Shown here one piece after another: positions 62,700-64,000 of a stretch of 64,000 nt of DNA. Positions within the stretch are counted from its first letter, which is position 1; every line of letters begins with the position of its first letter. This stretch comes from Bdellovibrio bacteriovorus (GTDB taxonomy: Bacteria; Bdellovibrionota; Bdellovibrionia; Bdellovibrionales; Bdellovibrionaceae). The stretch is taken from contig NZ_CP102930.1 of assembly GCF_025558485.1 (NCBI RefSeq), positions 1,984,001 to 2,048,000 on the forward strand. The letters run 5' to 3'. Below the pieces are notes generated by a model, which saw only the letters and a program-made list of their open reading frames with translations, searched no databases and was not told the origin of the DNA. The position numbers and the translations under genes were made by a program.

Positions 62700-63503
62700 G
62701 TGAAAAAGTACACTCTAACCGAAGAACATCGAGCGCTTTTAAAGCCTCATGCAGATAAATGGATCGCCAACGCAATGAGCACCAAAGCGATGGACGATCA
62801 TGACCGTGAAGAGATGAAAAAGGCTATTAAAGGTCTTTATGAAGCGGCGAAAATGACGCCTCCGCCAGAAAATAGAATTGTTTTCGTGCCATCTCCATTT
62901 GTAGCCAGATTTGCCGGTGGATTTGCCGCGGCGATTTGGTGGCTTCGGAAAAATGATGGAAAAGGTGTAGATGTTCGCGCTGCGACCTACGATGCGGTTC
63001 AGAAGCTGGAAGAGTTGATGAGCGAAACCAACCCTTACGTATCCCTTAGAAATGCCTATGAATCCATTGAGGTGAAAATATTTGTGATGATCGCCGGGGT
63101 GATTCCTTTGGGACTGGCGATGGAAAAAACAGGTTTGGCGGCACTATTTGCGAAAAGCTTGTCTGTTCTGATGGCGACCTGGGACCCGTGGGCAGTGATG
63201 TTAGCGTTTTTTGTGGCTGCGGGATTGTTGACTCAAATCCTGTCTGATTCTGCAACGACAGTTCTGATTGCGCCGATTGCTGTGGCCTTTGCAAAAACAG
63301 CCGGGGTGTCACCGACGGCTGCTGTGGTGTGTGTGACCGTCGGAGCCGTTGCGTCTTTCTTGACTCCGATCGGTCATCACGGAAACTTGTTGATTCTGGG
63401 GCCCGGGAATTACCGTTTTATCGATTTCCTGAAAATCGGACTTCCCCTGACGGCCTTAATTGCCATTGTGACCAGCTTTATGTCCCTGCGTCTGTGGAAC
63501 TAA
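62700..63503 (+). CDS. Chimeric ORF: mobile-module protein fused to SLC13 transporter C-terminus
   Basis: A 267-residue ORF (GTG start, AAGGAG 6 bases upstream). Residues 1 to ~112 resemble a soluble phage/plasmid hypothetical protein ('[20 protein letters not shown]'). From ~115 the chain becomes the last ~150 residues of an SLC13/DASS anion:Na+ symporter: '[20 protein letters not shown]', '[20 protein letters not shown]', '[18 protein letters not shown]'. A functional SLC13 needs ~450 residues or more, so the transporter is truncated. The 3' end overlaps the lon end. Confidence 0.7.
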   Translation: MKKYTLTEEHRALLKPHADKWIANAMSTKAMDDHDREEMKKAIKGLYEAAKMTPPPENRIVFVPSPFVARFAGGFAAAIWWLRKNDGKGVDVRAATYDAVQKLEELMSETNPYVSLRNAYESIEVKIFVMIAGVIPLGLAMEKTGLAALFAKSLSVLMATWDPWAVMLAFFVAAGLLTQILSDSATTVLIAPIAVAFAKTAGVSPTAAVVCVTVGAVASFLTPIGHHGNLLILGPGNYRFIDFLKIGLPLTALIAIVTSFMSLRLWN

Positions 63504-64000
63504 GCGGTGGTGGAGGCAGCTGTTGAGGCTGATCCCAGCGCGGCAAGTCCACTCCCAGAGTGATTTTAAGAACGTCGTTGACGTCCTCCACAAAATGGAA
63601 GCGCAGATCTTTGCGAATATCCTCCGGAATCTCCCGGAGATCTTTTTCGTTTCTTCGGCACAGCAGGATCTCCTGAACTCCAGCGCGGTGAGCGGCAATG
63701 ACTTTTTCCTTGATGCCCCCGACGGGAAGAACACTTCCACGCAAGGAGATTTCACCCGTCATTGCAAGCTTTGGGTCCACCGGTTTATTCAGCAACAGCG
63801 AGGCAATCGAAGTCAGCATCGTCACCCCCGCAGACGGGCCGTCTTTGGGGATAGCCCCGGCAGGGACGTGAACGTGAATGTCCTTTTTGCTGAAATCCAG
63901 AAGAGGATTTAAAATCGGCAAACGCGATTTCAAAAGACTCAATGCGATCTTTGCAGATTCCTGCATCACTTCGCCCAGTTGTCCGGTCAGAAGCAGTTGG
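63478..64000 (-). CDS. lon: ATP-dependent protease Lon, C-terminal part (5' end outside window)
   Basis: The C-terminal peptidase domain of Lon. '[20 protein letters not shown]' holds the catalytic Ser, '[17 protein letters not shown]' the Lys, and '[15 protein letters not shown]' is also family-specific. The C-terminus after 'DDVL'-type helix has a Pro/Gln-rich tail. The frame is open to the window edge, so the AAA+ part lies beyond it. Degrades misfolded and regulatory proteins. Confidence 0.93.
   Translation of the reverse strand, partial: QLLLTGQLGEVMQESAKIALSLLKSRLPILNPLLDFSKKDIHVHVPAGAIPKDGPSAGVTMLTSIASLLLNKPVDPKLAMTGEISLRGSVLPVGGIKEKVIAAHRAGVQEILLCRRNEKDLREIPEDIRKDLRFHFVEDVNDVLKITLGVDLPRWDQPQQLPPPPLSSTDAGT

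Overview
The window is a dense, gene-rich bacterial chromosome segment with moderate G+C. Gene content and protein style suggest a predatory Bdellovibrio or a close relative (inference; no rRNA or marker search was possible). The content includes a heme A synthase, Sec-exported coiled-coil proteins, a minor-pilin operon, a full oligopeptide ABC importer, FadE-type acyl-CoA dehydrogenase, many receiver proteins and an AlkB-like hydroxylase. No rRNA, convincing tRNA or CRISPR array is visible.

Layout. 1-7.8 kb: C-terminus of a heavy-metal P-type ATPase, a twin pseudo-receiver protein, Na/Pi symporter, Nudix hydrolase, Lon-N domain protein, CtaA and a CDF metal exporter. 7.9-13.7 kb: a translationally coupled operon of three prepilin-like proteins, one of them 986 residues long, followed by an exported EF-hand protein. 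13.7-26 kb: housekeeping genes (TlpA-like thioredoxin, UbiB/AarF kinase, photolyase, epimerase, glyoxalase II, two Bfd-like Fe-S proteins, GreA, AsmA-like protein, GDPD, AlkB-like hydroxylase, TatA). 26-33 kb: sohB-oppD-oppF-oppA-oppB-oppC on the minus strand. 33-38 kb: accessory region with a four-gene minus-strand operon that ends in a Sec-exported polymorphic-toxin-like protein and a probable immunity protein. Its first gene meets a beheaded + strand lipoprotein gene head to head. 38-60 kb: FadE, DUF2252, ClC, a two-component pair with a frameshifted kinase, a CNNM/CorC protein, a guanine-type purine riboswitch in front of an exported PD-(D/E)XK-like protein, a receiver gene with a structured leader, RNase Y, OsmC, ArfB, transporters, nitronate monooxygenase, TetR, LuxR, Usp and an OPA-family MFS. 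60-63 kb: a small phage- or plasmid-like module with structured non-coding DNA, whose last ORF is fused in frame to the tail of an SLC13 transporter. The window ends in the C-terminus of Lon.

The most interesting elements are two RNA switches or switch candidates (46.85 kb and 48.0-48.1 kb), the exported toxin/immunity operon with its damaged promoter end, and the phage-like module that replaced the 5' part of a transporter gene. Protein family names are from recognition of motifs in the translations; no database search was run.
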